Assembly (NCBI RefSeq): GCF_021404305.1
Contig: NZ_JABFTX010000001.1
Span: forward strand, 186,001 to 250,000
DNA: 64,000 nt
Direction: 5' to 3'
From: Billgrantia ethanolica
Lineage (GTDB): Bacteria; Pseudomonadota; Gammaproteobacteria; Pseudomonadales; Halomonadaceae
The notes beneath the pieces are model-generated. The model ran no database searches. It was not told where the DNA came from and worked only from the letters and a program-made list of their open reading frames with translations. Position numbers and translations under genes: made by a program. Shown here piece by piece: positions 1-8,061 of this stretch; positions within the stretch are counted from its first letter, which is position 1, and each line of letters starts with the position of its first letter.

Positions 1-270
1 GCCGAACTGCTCGACGGCCTGGCCGCGGTGGTGCGCGACCGCTTCCGCTTCCAGCGCAAGGTGCGCACGCTCTCTGCCCAGGGGCGCATGGCCGCCTGGA
101 TCCTCTCGCTGCTGCCTTTCGCTTTGGCCGGTGTGCTCACTCTGGTGTCGCCGAATTTCCTGCCCATGCTCACCCAGGACCCGGTGGGGCGGCAGATGAT
201 AGCGGCGGCTTTCTTCATGGTCGTGGTCGGCATCCTGTGGATGCGCCGCATCGTGCGCATCGACGTGTGA
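1..270 (+). CDS. tadB: TadB, C-terminal fragment (Flp pilus assembly, T2SS F family)
   Basis: The reading frame is open from the first base of the window and stops at 268-270, so only the last 89 residues are seen. They contain two hydrophobic segments separated by a short loop, ending in a basic tail (RRIVRIDV), as in the C-terminal part of TadB inner-membrane platform proteins. The next gene starts 13 bases downstream and is TadC-like, and the tadB-tadC order is the usual one. TadB and TadC are the platform on which the TadA ATPase assembles Flp pili. The identity rests mainly on context because the diagnostic T2SSF domain lies upstream of the window. Confidence 0.8.
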   Translation, partial: AELLDGLAAVVRDRFRFQRKVRTLSAQGRMAAWILSLLPFALAGVLTLVSPNFLPMLTQDPVGRQMIAAAFFMVVVGILWMRRIVRIDV

Positions 271-283
271 GGAGGAAGCCCGC

Positions 284-1264
284 ATGAATGCTTCAACTGT
301 TTGGCTCGAACGCTTCAGCGACCTGTTGCAGGACCCGCAGGCCATGCAGCTTGGCTTCGCCGCCCTGCTGGGCATGGCGGTCTTCAGCCTGCTGGTGGCG
401 CTGGTGCTGCTGGTCATGGGGCTGTCGGATCCGCTGCGGCGCCGGCTCAAGCATCTGGAAGCCAGCGCCGAGGTGGCCGGTGGGCATGGCAAGGTGGATG
501 AGAGCGGGCTGGTGCAGTGGCTGGGGCCCATGGGCGAGAAGCTGATTCCCGAAAAGGATGAGGTGCGCAGCCGGATCGCCACGGAACTGCGCCATGCCGG
601 CAAGCGCTCGCCGTCGGCCGTCAGCCTGTTCTACGGCATACGCCTGCTGCTGACCGTGGTGCCGCCGCTGCTGGTACTGCTGCTGGTCATCCCGTTCGTG
701 CGCCTTCCGCCGACGGTAGCGGTACTGCTGCTGATCATTCCGGCCATCGTCGGCTACCTGCTGCCGCGTTTCTGGCTGGAGCGGGCGATACGGCAGCGCA
801 CCCAGCAGCTGCGCCGCGGCCTGCCCGATGCCCTCGATCTGCTGGTGGTGTGCAGTGAGGCCGGTCTCGGGCTGGGAGCGGCGATCCAGCGGGTGGCACG
901 CGACCTGGAGGTGAGTCACCCGGAGCTGGCCGACGAGCTGCACCTGTTCGGCATGCAGACCCGTGCCGGCATGGACAACAAGACCGCACTGCGCGACCTG
1001 GAGGAGCGTACCGGCGTGGAGGACATCCGTGGCCTGGTGACCACGCTGCTGCAGAGCATGCGCTTCGGTACCAGCATCGCCATGACCCTGCGCCTGTTCG
1101 CCGTGGAGCTGCGCGACAAGCGCACTCAGGAGGCGGAGGAGAAGGCCGCCAAGGTCAGTACCAAGATGCTGTTTCCCTTGATTTTCTGTGTCTTTCCCAG
1201 CTTCTTCGTGGTGGCTTTGGGGCCGCCGCTGCTGGGTGCGGCGGCCGCCCTGGCGGGGCGCTGA
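284..1264 (+). CDS. tadC: TadC, Flp pilus inner-membrane platform protein (T2SS F family)
   Basis: A 326-residue membrane protein. It has an N-terminal hydrophobic segment (about residues 22-46), a paired membrane region near residues 112-160, a cytoplasmic T2SSF-type helical domain (about 175-290, with the family-typical stretch LPDALDLLVVCSEAGLGLG) and a C-terminal membrane helix. Length and layout match TadC. A clear GAGGAGG ribosome binding site precedes the ATG. With TadB it forms the platform for secretion and assembly of Flp pilin. It is co-directional with the tadB fragment (13-base gap) and with the TPR lipoprotein and pseudopilin genes that follow, so one operon is likely. Confidence 0.88.
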   Translation: MNASTVWLERFSDLLQDPQAMQLGFAALLGMAVFSLLVALVLLVMGLSDPLRRRLKHLEASAEVAGGHGKVDESGLVQWLGPMGEKLIPEKDEVRSRIATELRHAGKRSPSAVSLFYGIRLLLTVVPPLLVLLLVIPFVRLPPTVAVLLLIIPAIVGYLLPRFWLERAIRQRTQQLRRGLPDALDLLVVCSEAGLGLGAAIQRVARDLEVSHPELADELHLFGMQTRAGMDNKTALRDLEERTGVEDIRGLVTTLLQSMRFGTSIAMTLRLFAVELRDKRTQEAEEKAAKVSTKMLFPLIFCVFPSFFVVALGPPLLGAAAALAGR

Positions 1265-1301
1265 GTCGGCCAATGTCATCAACGAGTGGGAGGGGGTTGT
1301 C

Positions 1302-2252
1302 ATGAAAATCACTACACGATGCCGTGCGGCCTGTGCCGTTGCCACGTTGTCCCTGGCGCTGACCGGCTGTGCCGCCACCGGCGGGAGCATGTCCCAGGAG
1401 GACGACGTATACGGAGCGCTGGGTGGCGGAGGGTCGTCGGTGGCCTATGGTACCGCCTTCCCGGTGGGCTCCCCCGAGGAGGCCTACCGCAACGGCGAGG
1501 CCGCCCTGCGTGCCGGCGACGCCGATCGTGCGCTGTTCGAATACCTGCGCGGGTTGCGCATGGAGCGGCGTCCACAGGCCGAAGCCTTGTACCGGGTCGG
1601 CATCATCCACCACGGCCGCGGAAACCATGAGCTGGCCGACATGGCCTATCGCTGGGTGCTGGAGATCGATCCACGCCATCCCGGTGCCGGCACCGCGCTT
1701 GGTATCATCCTGATCCAGCAGCGCGATTACGATCAGGCCGAGCGTTTCCTCACGCCCATCGCCGCGCGGCGTGATGCGCCCTGGCAGGCCCACAACGCCC
1801 TGGGTGTGATCGCCGACATGCGCGCCGACCACGCCACGGCCCAGGGCCACTATGCGCGTGCTCTGGAAACGAACCCGAGAACGCCGCTGGTGCTCAACAA
1901 CCAGGGCTACTCGCGTTACCTTGCCGGCGACCTGCCGGGGGCGCGTCAGGCCCTGCGTCAGGCGCTCAACGCCAATCCCAACTACGACCTGGCCTGGCGC
2001 AATCTGGGGCTGGTGCACGCCCGCGAGGGCGACTACGACACCGCCATCGAAGCGGTGGCCCGAGGCGGCGACCGCGCCAAGGCCTATAACGACATCGGCT
2101 ACATCTCGATGCTCGAAGGGCGTTATCAGGACGCGCTGGGTTTCTTCGAGGAAGCCATGCGACTGTCGCCGGCCTACTACGTCACCGCCAGCGAGAACGC
2201 CCGCAGTCTGGATCAATTGATCCGGCGTAATGGCGGCGAGGTCATCAACTGA
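1302..2252 (+). CDS. tadD: Tad-locus TPR lipoprotein (TadD-like)
   Basis: A 316-residue protein with a lipoprotein signal: basic N-terminus, hydrophobic stretch and lipobox LTGC, making Cys23 the likely lipidated residue. Several tetratricopeptide repeats follow from about residue 60 to the end (recurring patterns such as YRWVLEIDPRHPGA, ALNANPNYDLAWRNLGL and YNDIGYISMLEGRY). TPR lipoproteins of this kind (TadD) are standard in Tad loci, where they are thought to help build the outer-membrane part of the machine. I chose the ATG at 1302 rather than upstream in-frame starts because it is preceded by GGGAGGG and directly begins the signal peptide. Confidence 0.82.
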   Translation: MKITTRCRAACAVATLSLALTGCAATGGSMSQEDDVYGALGGGGSSVAYGTAFPVGSPEEAYRNGEAALRAGDADRALFEYLRGLRMERRPQAEALYRVGIIHHGRGNHELADMAYRWVLEIDPRHPGAGTALGIILIQQRDYDQAERFLTPIAARRDAPWQAHNALGVIADMRADHATAQGHYARALETNPRTPLVLNNQGYSRYLAGDLPGARQALRQALNANPNYDLAWRNLGLVHAREGDYDTAIEAVARGGDRAKAYNDIGYISMLEGRYQDALGFFEEAMRLSPAYYVTASENARSLDQLIRRNGGEVIN

Positions 2253-2314
2253 TTGCCCGGGCAGCGCTCCGGCACGTCATGGCCGGGGCGCTGCCCGAGC
2301 AGGGAGGGCCAGGC

Positions 2315-2758
2315 ATGAAAGCAATACGCTCGGCGCGCCGCCAGCGCGGCTCGGAGGTGGTGGAGTTCGCCATTTCGGCGACGCTGCTGTTCATCCTGCT
2401 GTTCGGCATCATCGAATTCAGCGTCGCACTGTTCGACAAGGCGACGCTGACCAACGCCAGCCGCGAGGGGGCCAGAACCGGCATCCTGTACCGGCCCGAG
2501 CCACGCGACAACGCGAGTGAAAACGCCGCCATCGAACAGGCCATCCGCAACTATGCCGAACAGTTCCTGATCTCGCTGGGCGGGCCGGCACAGATGGAGA
2601 TCACCATCGAACGGCCCAATGGCGGCACCCTGCAGTCGGGGGACAGCCTGGTCGTGACGGTCGATTACCCCTACCAGTTCCTGCTGCTGCCCGGTTTCAT
2701 CGGCACCCTGGGCAACGTGCTCGAACTCAATGCCACCACCGTGATGAGGGCGGAATGA
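2315..2758 (+). CDS. tadE: TadE-like pseudopilin
   Basis: A 147-residue protein. After a short basic N-terminus it has the TadE-type motif RGSEVVEFAISATLLFILLF, a prepilin-like hydrophobic helix with a conserved Glu, followed by a soluble region. TadE-family proteins are minor pseudopilins of Flp pili processed by the TadV prepilin peptidase. The start at 2315 is supported by AGGGAGG about 8 bases upstream. An earlier in-frame ATG at 2279 would add an unlikely 12-residue leader. It sits between the TPR lipoprotein gene and a TadG-like gene that begins one base after its stop. Confidence 0.82.
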   Translation: MKAIRSARRQRGSEVVEFAISATLLFILLFGIIEFSVALFDKATLTNASREGARTGILYRPEPRDNASENAAIEQAIRNYAEQFLISLGGPAQMEITIERPNGGTLQSGDSLVVTVDYPYQFLLLPGFIGTLGNVLELNATTVMRAE

Positions 2759-2759
2759 G

Positions 2760-4025
2760 ATGAACGTTCGCAACGCAAGGCGCGGCCGTTACGGCTCGCC
2801 GCAGCGCCAGCGCGGAGTTTCCATCGTGCTGCTGGCCCTTGGTCTTTTCATGCTGCTGGCCTTCACTGCCCTGGCGGTGGACGGCAGCAATCTCTACGTG
2901 GCCAGAAACGAGCTGCACAATGCCGCCGACGCCGGTTCCCTGGCGGGTGCCCGGATGCTGTACACCGAGGATGGCAGCTCGGTCAATCCGGATGCCAATC
3001 AGATTGCCACCGATGCGGCCATGGCCAACGGCAGTCAGAACGAGACGGTGGAGGTGCTGAGCGCCCTGCGTGGCCACTGGAGCTTCGCCACGCGTACCTT
3101 CACCCCCAATGAATCTCTCGAACCGGTGGATCTGTTCGGCCGCACTGCCGAGGATCTCGATAGCGACCCCAACTTCATCAACGCCGTGGAGGTGGTGACG
3201 GCCCGGCAGCAGACCCAGGTAGAAGCCTTCTTCGGACGCCTCTTCGGCTTCACGGGTTACGACGTGACGGCGCGTTCGGTGGCCTACATCGGCTTTGCCG
3301 GCAACCTGCGGCCAGAGGATGTCGATCAGCCCATCGCCCTGTGCCGACAGGCGCTGGTGGACCCGTCGGGCAACTACTCCTGCAGTGTGGGTCGTTTCAT
3401 TCCCGAGGGCGACCAGACCGGCGGCTGGACCAACTTCAAGCACAATGACAGCGGCGCATCGAGTGCCAACGAGCTGAGATCGCTGGTTTGCGGCGACGGC
3501 AACCCCGATGAGCTGCGCTTCGGTGAGAACATCGCCACCAACAACGGTCAGGTCAACTCGGCCTTCGGGGACCTCTATGACTGCTGGGTGGAGAAGACGG
3601 CCAAGCAGGAGGTGTGGACCTTGACGCTGCCGGTGATCGACTGCGATTCGGGAGTCGCGCCGAGCAACCCGTTGATCGGTGCCGTGACCGTCAACATCGT
3701 GTGGATGAACGACCAGGCCAACCAGATCGACCAGCAGGCGCCGCAGCAGATGCAGCTGCCGCCGGAAGACAGCGGGGGTACCTCGCCAGGCACCTGGAGC
3801 CATAGCAGTACCAGCGGCGTGGAGCGCTGGAACAGCTTCGTCGATGCCTTCAACCTGCAAAAACCAGGCGGTGACCCCGCCTACTGGAACTCCCACCAGC
3901 AGCAGAGTGGCTGGAAGCAGAAGAGCATCTATTTCCTGCCCAGTTGCAGCTATCACGATCCCAAGGGTCAGACGGGTGGCGAGAACTTCGGCATCCTGGC
4001 GCAGATACCCGTCCTGGTGGATTAG
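2760..4025 (+). CDS. tadG: TadG-like pilus-assembly protein
   Basis: A 421-residue protein. The N-terminal part is RQRGVSIVLLALGLFMLLAF followed by TALAVDGSNLYVARNELHNAADAGSLAGARML, the typical N-terminal helix plus 'A.D.A..AGA' segment of TadG/Flp pilus-assembly proteins. The rest is a cysteine-containing extracytoplasmic domain with no motif I can name. I see no clear MIDAS motif, so the von Willebrand domain present in many TadG proteins is not obvious here. The ATG lies one base after the TadE stop, indicating translational coupling. It is the last gene of the Tad cluster, followed by a hairpin at 4059-4081. Confidence 0.75.
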   Translation: MNVRNARRGRYGSPQRQRGVSIVLLALGLFMLLAFTALAVDGSNLYVARNELHNAADAGSLAGARMLYTEDGSSVNPDANQIATDAAMANGSQNETVEVLSALRGHWSFATRTFTPNESLEPVDLFGRTAEDLDSDPNFINAVEVVTARQQTQVEAFFGRLFGFTGYDVTARSVAYIGFAGNLRPEDVDQPIALCRQALVDPSGNYSCSVGRFIPEGDQTGGWTNFKHNDSGASSANELRSLVCGDGNPDELRFGENIATNNGQVNSAFGDLYDCWVEKTAKQEVWTLTLPVIDCDSGVAPSNPLIGAVTVNIVWMNDQANQIDQQAPQQMQLPPEDSGGTSPGTWSHSSTSGVERWNSFVDAFNLQKPGGDPAYWNSHQQQSGWKQKSIYFLPSCSYHDPKGQTGGENFGILAQIPVLVD

Positions 4026-4058
4026 TGGGTGGAAAAGTGGGTTGATTAGCCAAACTAT

Positions 4059-4081
4059 GACGCCGGCCATGGGCCGGCGTC
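4059..4081. terminator. Hairpin between convergent tadG and AraC genes
   Basis: A perfect 10-bp GC-rich inverted repeat, GACGCCGGCC and GGCCGGCGTC, with a 3-base ATG loop, lies between two genes that face each other. The flanking T-run is weak on both strands, so it may be a modest bidirectional terminator or an mRNA-stabilising stem. Confidence 0.55.
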
Positions 4082-4160
4082 GTTGATTCGAATCCACCTT
4101 GTCCGTTTTCGACTTGCCTGTTTTCTCCTGGCCTGTTTTATCCTGGATTGGTGATCTCTC

Positions 4161-5084
4161 TCAGGTCTGGATTTTTTGGGGGCAGGGCAGGTCCTGCCTG
4201 TTGCCGGAGGCGAGCGGGTGACGATGCGCCGGGGTCAGCTTCTCGTACCTGGGTATCGGCATCGGATCCGACTCGATGGCGGGTGCCTGAACGTACAGCG
4301 TTTGTCGATAGAGGGTAGGAGTATGGCCGACGTGCTTCTGAAAGGTGCGCGTGAAGTAGGAGAGGTCGCGGAAGCCGACGCTGAAGCAGACATCGGTAAC
4401 CGAGGTGCGAGGGTTGGCCAGCAGTCGCTTGGCCTCGTCGATGCGACGCTCGAGCAGGAAGCCCTGGAAGGTATTGCCGGTAAGCTTGCGAAACAGCCGG
4501 CTGAGTTGAAACGAGGTGATACCGCACTGCGCGGCCACTTCGGCCTGGGCCAGCTTCTGATGCAGATGCTGCTCGATATAGCTGATGGCCCGCTCCAACT
4601 GGAGCTGCTGGCTGTTGGCTGAGGGGCAGCAGCGCAGACGCGCTTCGGGAGGAATCTGGTTGAGGACCTCGGGCGCCTGTTTGCGCTCTTGAGTGACATG
4701 GCTTAGAGACCGCAGCTGATAGAGGCTGCCCACCACCCCCAGGAAGCGGGCCAGGTCGACGGGCTGCACGAAGTAATCCCACACCCGCGTTCGAAAGGCC
4801 CACACCGCGAGACTCTCCGAATGCGCCTGGGTGATCATCAGCAGGGGCACCGAGGCCGCGCGCTGCTTGGCCTGTCTTAAATCGGTAAGACCCTGCAGAT
4901 CGGGATAGTCATACTCGAAGCAGGCCACGATTGGCGGGTGAGTCAGCAGAATCGGAAGCGGATCCTGCTCTGCACCGATGAACTCGATGCGGTAACCCTT
5001 TTGCCTTAGTGCAACCACATAGTCTTTTTCTTCAGGCTCATTCAGTGTGCGTAGTACGACGAGTACGTAGGCGTGAGTGGACAT
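4161..5084 (-). CDS. AraC-family regulator with degenerate receiver domain
   Basis: A 307-residue protein. Residues 5-125 look like a CheY-type receiver fold (alternating beta strands such as YVLVVLRTL, PPIVACF, VPLLMITQA), but the phospho-acceptor Asp position carries Phe56 and the conserved Lys position is Gln107 (DYFVQPVD), so phosphorylation is unlikely. Residues 165-263 are an AraC-type double helix-turn-helix domain (EVAAQCGITSFQLSRLFRK, then SVTDVCFSVGFRDLSYFTR, TFQKHVG). I placed the start at 5084 because AGGAGGG stands 8 bases upstream. An in-frame ATG at 5147 lacks this. It converges on the Tad locus, so it could regulate pili, but target genes are not shown. Confidence 0.82.
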   Translation of the reverse strand: MSTHAYVLVVLRTLNEPEEKDYVVALRQKGYRIEFIGAEQDPLPILLTHPPIVACFEYDYPDLQGLTDLRQAKQRAASVPLLMITQAHSESLAVWAFRTRVWDYFVQPVDLARFLGVVGSLYQLRSLSHVTQERKQAPEVLNQIPPEARLRCCPSANSQQLQLERAISYIEQHLHQKLAQAEVAAQCGITSFQLSRLFRKLTGNTFQGFLLERRIDEAKRLLANPRTSVTDVCFSVGFRDLSYFTRTFQKHVGHTPTLYRQTLYVQAPAIESDPMPIPRYEKLTPAHRHPLASGNRQDLPCPQKIQT

Positions 5085-5226
5085 GGGCAGTGTCCCTCCT
5101 GAGTCCCTTGCGTATGTTGCTTTATGTGTTTTAGTTCTTGATGCCAACCCTGTTTGTTATTGATTGGTAATGTCGTTATGTAACCTTTTGTGATGGGTCG
5201 TCTTAGCCAATGTAATAGATGGCGAG

Positions 5227-5247
5227 GAAATATCAGGATGATATTTC
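5227..5247. promoter_or_regulatory. Perfect 9-bp inverted repeat, candidate operator
   Basis: GAAATATCA and TGATATTTC are separated by GGA. The repeat lies about 140 bases upstream of the AraC-like start codon and upstream of the flavoprotein gene, in AT-rich DNA. The symmetry and position suit a dimeric DNA-binding protein. It has no T-tail and is too AT-rich for a good terminator. Confidence 0.4.
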
Positions 5248-5362
5248 TCATGCTCTAGTAGTAATCTCCTAGCCATTGGAATGATGTTTCCCCTGTTGGC
5301 CAGTAAACCTAACACTCTGACGAGGCGGCGATCCGCCCGCCGTGGGTTTGCCCGCTGACAGC

Positions 5363-5371
5363 TGCTAGAAT
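5363..5371 (+). promoter_or_regulatory. Extended -10 promoter element for the BaiN-type gene
   Basis: TGCTAGAAT matches an extended -10 (TGn plus TAGAAT). Transcription would begin near 5378, leaving a short leader before the ATG at 5415. The upstream in-frame ATG at 5370 overlaps this element, which argues against its use as a start. Confidence 0.45.
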
Positions 5372-5414
5372 GCGCAGCCTCGAAGTGGCAACCCGGTGGG
5401 CAACGCAGGTGAGC

Positions 5415-6620
5415 ATGCAAGCGGATGTGGTGGTGATCGGCGCGGGCGCCGCCGGACTGATGTGTGCTCTCACGGCGGGCTACGCCGGGCGGCGTGTGCT
5501 GGTACTCGACCATGCCAACAAGCCGGGCAAGAAGATCCTCATGTCGGGCGGCGGGCGCTGCAACTTCACCAATCTGGCCACCGGCCCGGCCAACTTCTTC
5601 TCCGCCAATCCTCACTTCTGCATTTCGGCATTGAAGCGCTATCGCCCCGAGCATTTCGTCGAGCTGGTGGAGCGCCACGGCGTGGAGTTCGTGGAGAAAG
5701 CGCCGGGCCAGCTGTTCTGCGCTCACTCCGCCAAGGATCTGCTCGACGTGCTGCTCACCGAGTGCGAGTGGGCCGGGGTGGAGCTGCGCTTGAAGACCAC
5801 CGTGGAGCGCATCGAGAGGGTGGGCGAGGGCATGCGGCTCGCCACTTCGGCGGGCCGCATCGAAGCGGGCGCGGTGGTGATCGCCACCGGCGGGCTCTCG
5901 ATCCCCACCATGGGTGCCACCGGTTTCGGCTATGACGTTGCCCGCCAATTCGGCCTCGACGTCACGCAGACGCGTCCGGCACTGGTGCCGTTCACCCTGA
6001 CCTCACAGTGGAAGGCGCGGGCGGCCGACCTGGCCGGGGTGAGCTGCGACGTGGCGGTGAGCGCGATACGTGAAGGCCGGCGTCTGGGGCCGGGGCGGCA
6101 GCGATATTATCGCGAGCCGATGCTGTTCACCCACCGTGGCCTCTCCGGCCCCGGCATGCTGCAAATCTCGAGCTACTGGCAGCCCGGCGACGAACTGGAG
6201 ATCGACCTGCTACCCGGCTTCGACATTGCCGACTCACTGGCCGAGGCGCGCCAGGCGGCACCGCGGCGTCAGCTTTCCACCTGGCTGGGCGAGCGCCTGC
6301 CGCGCCGTCTGGCCCAGGCGCTGGTGGAGTGGCACGGCGAAGACCCCACCCTGGCCGAGCTCTCCAACTCCCGCATCGAGGCCTGGCAGGCCCGCCTGGG
6401 GGCCTGGCGGCTCAAGCCCGCAGGAACCGAGGGCTGGCGTACCGCCGAGGTGACCTTGGGCGGCGTGGACACCACGGCGATCTCATCGAAGGACTTCAGC
6501 GTCGAGGGACTGCCGCAGCTGCGCTTCATCGGCGAAGTGCTCGACGTGACCGGCGAGCTCGGCGGTTACAACTTCCAGTGGGCCTGGGCCTCGGGCGTGG
6601 CCTGTGGGGGCTCTCTGTAG
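5415..6620 (+). CDS. BaiN/HI0933-family FAD-dependent oxidoreductase
   Basis: A 401-residue flavoprotein, close to the usual length of the HI0933/YhiN/BaiN family. The N-terminal dinucleotide-binding motif is VVVIGAGAAGLMCALTAGYAGRRVLVLD. It is followed by the family signature GKKILMSGGGRCNFTNL and a later VIATGGLSIPTMGATGFGYDVARQFG. The C-terminus carries GGVDTTAISSKDFSVEGLPQLRFIGEVLDVTGELGGYNFQWAWASG (residues in order), closing the FAD site. The physiological substrate of the general family is not settled; a distant clostridial member acts in bile-acid dehydroxylation, which should not be assumed here. The ATG at 5415 is preceded by AGGTGAG and agrees with the promoter at 5363-5371. Confidence 0.88.
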   Translation: MQADVVVIGAGAAGLMCALTAGYAGRRVLVLDHANKPGKKILMSGGGRCNFTNLATGPANFFSANPHFCISALKRYRPEHFVELVERHGVEFVEKAPGQLFCAHSAKDLLDVLLTECEWAGVELRLKTTVERIERVGEGMRLATSAGRIEAGAVVIATGGLSIPTMGATGFGYDVARQFGLDVTQTRPALVPFTLTSQWKARAADLAGVSCDVAVSAIREGRRLGPGRQRYYREPMLFTHRGLSGPGMLQISSYWQPGDELEIDLLPGFDIADSLAEARQAAPRRQLSTWLGERLPRRLAQALVEWHGEDPTLAELSNSRIEAWQARLGAWRLKPAGTEGWRTAEVTLGGVDTTAISSKDFSVEGLPQLRFIGEVLDVTGELGGYNFQWAWASGVACGGSL

Positions 6621-6746
6621 TAATTGAAGGGAACGCGACAAAACCTTACCTAACGTAACCGGTGGCCTGGGGCAGCCTTGCTACGCTGGTTAAAACTGTT
6701 CGTCTGGATGGTTTGTCACGGATGTGGCTCGTCACAGGAGTGCGCC

Positions 6747-8060
6747 ATGCCCCCCTTAGCTCATGAGTTGGCCTCCCCCCAGCAATTGGATACGCCCGAT
6801 ACCCTGCACACCAAGGAGTGGCTGAGACGCTACCAGCGCATACGTCAGGCCTCGGAGCGGCTGTGCGAGCCGCTGTGTACCGAGGACTACGTGATCCAGA
6901 GCATGGATGACGTCAGCCCGCCGAAGTGGCATCTCGCCCACGTCACCTGGTTCTTCGAAGCGTTCATTCTCGTTCCCTTCCAGCCCCGCTACCGATCCCT
7001 CGACCCCATCTACGATCACCTCTTCAATTCCTATTACGAAACCCACGGCGTGCCCTTCCCGCGGCCGAGTCGCGGTACGCTGTCGCGCCCCACGGTGGCC
7101 GAGGTGTACCGCTTCCGCGCTCATGTCGATGCGGCCATGGCGGAGCTGCTCGAGTCGCCTCCACCCGAGCATGCCGAGCAGATCGTCCGCCGCGTCGAGC
7201 TGGGGCTGCACCATGAGCAGCAGCATCAGGAGCTGCTGCTCATGGACATCAAGCACATCCTGGCCCAGAACCCGCTGTGCCCGGCCTACCGCGACGACCT
7301 GGCGCTACCGACGGAAGAGCTCCCGGGCGATCTGGCCTGGCTAGAGCATGCCGCCGGCATTCGCGAGCTCGGCCACGACCTGCAAACCGGCTTCGCCTAT
7401 GACAACGAAGGGCCAGTGCATCGGCAGTTTCTCGAGGCGTTCCAACTGGCCAATCGCCCGGTGACCAATGCCGAGTTCCTGGCCTTCATCGAAGACGGCG
7501 GCTATACCCGCCCGGCGCTGTGGCTCTCCGATGGCTGGCAGCAGGTCGGCCAGGCCGGCTGGCAGGCGCCGCTGTATTGGGTGAAGCGCGAAGATGGCTG
7601 GTACCACTACACCCTGGGCGGACTGCTGCCGGTCGACCCGCAGGCGCCGGTGGTGCACGTGAGCTTCTTCGAGGCCGATGCCTATGCGCGTTGGGCCGGG
7701 GCGCGGCTGCCGAGCGAGGCGGAGTGGGAGGTGGCGGCCCGGGACGCATCCATGGGCGGCAATTTCGTCGAGAGCGACCACCTGCAGCCGTTGGCCGCCG
7801 CGGCGCGGGGCAGTGCCGCGGCTCAGCTGTTCGGCGACGTATGGGAATGGACCGGCAGCGCCTACCGGCCCTATCCGGGATTTCGGGCGCTGCCCGGCAC
7901 CCTGGGCGAGTACAACGGCAAGTTCATGTCGGGACAGATGGTGCTGCGTGGGGGCTGCTGCGCCACGCCGAGCGATCACATTCGCCCGACCTACCGCAAC
8001 TTCTTCCCACCCCACGCCCGCTGGGCGTTCTCCGGTTTCCGCCTGGCCAGGGAGGCATGA
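6747..8060 (+). CDS. egtB: Ergothioneine biosynthesis protein EgtB (sulfoxide synthase)
   Basis: A 437-residue protein with an N-terminal DinB-like helical domain and a C-terminal formylglycine-generating-enzyme-like domain. The iron-binding pattern HX3HXE is present at residues 156-162 (HEQQHQE), with a further His-rich segment WHLAHVTWFFE near 61-71. The C-terminal domain has AYARWAGARLPSEAEWE and LFGDVWEWTGSAY. EgtB is a non-haem iron enzyme that joins a sulfur donor to hercynine with O2 to form a sulfoxide. The ATG at 6747 has CAGGAG upstream. The stop is followed one base later by egtD, so the two are translationally coupled. egtC and egtE are not adjacent, which is common outside actinobacteria. 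Confidence 0.92.
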   Translation: MPPLAHELASPQQLDTPDTLHTKEWLRRYQRIRQASERLCEPLCTEDYVIQSMDDVSPPKWHLAHVTWFFEAFILVPFQPRYRSLDPIYDHLFNSYYETHGVPFPRPSRGTLSRPTVAEVYRFRAHVDAAMAELLESPPPEHAEQIVRRVELGLHHEQQHQELLLMDIKHILAQNPLCPAYRDDLALPTEELPGDLAWLEHAAGIRELGHDLQTGFAYDNEGPVHRQFLEAFQLANRPVTNAEFLAFIEDGGYTRPALWLSDGWQQVGQAGWQAPLYWVKREDGWYHYTLGGLLPVDPQAPVVHVSFFEADAYARWAGARLPSEAEWEVAARDASMGGNFVESDHLQPLAAAARGSAAAQLFGDVWEWTGSAYRPYPGFRALPGTLGEYNGKFMSGQMVLRGGCCATPSDHIRPTYRNFFPPHARWAFSGFRLAREA

Positions 8061-8061
8061 C

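Larger units (their letters stand above)
5085..5414. other. 330-bp divergent intergenic region, AT-rich
   Basis: This region separates the AraC-like gene (minus) from the flavoprotein gene (plus). It is clearly richer in A+T than the surrounding genes between about 5100 and 5310. It holds a perfect inverted repeat at 5227-5247 and a probable extended -10 element at 5363-5371. No small gene with a convincing ribosome binding site was seen in it. Confidence 0.6.

Noticed and set aside
2727-4097. 456-residue open frame opposite the TadG-like gene
   Set aside because: Shadow frame. The plus-strand product has a clear TadG N-terminus and is coupled to the TadE gene.
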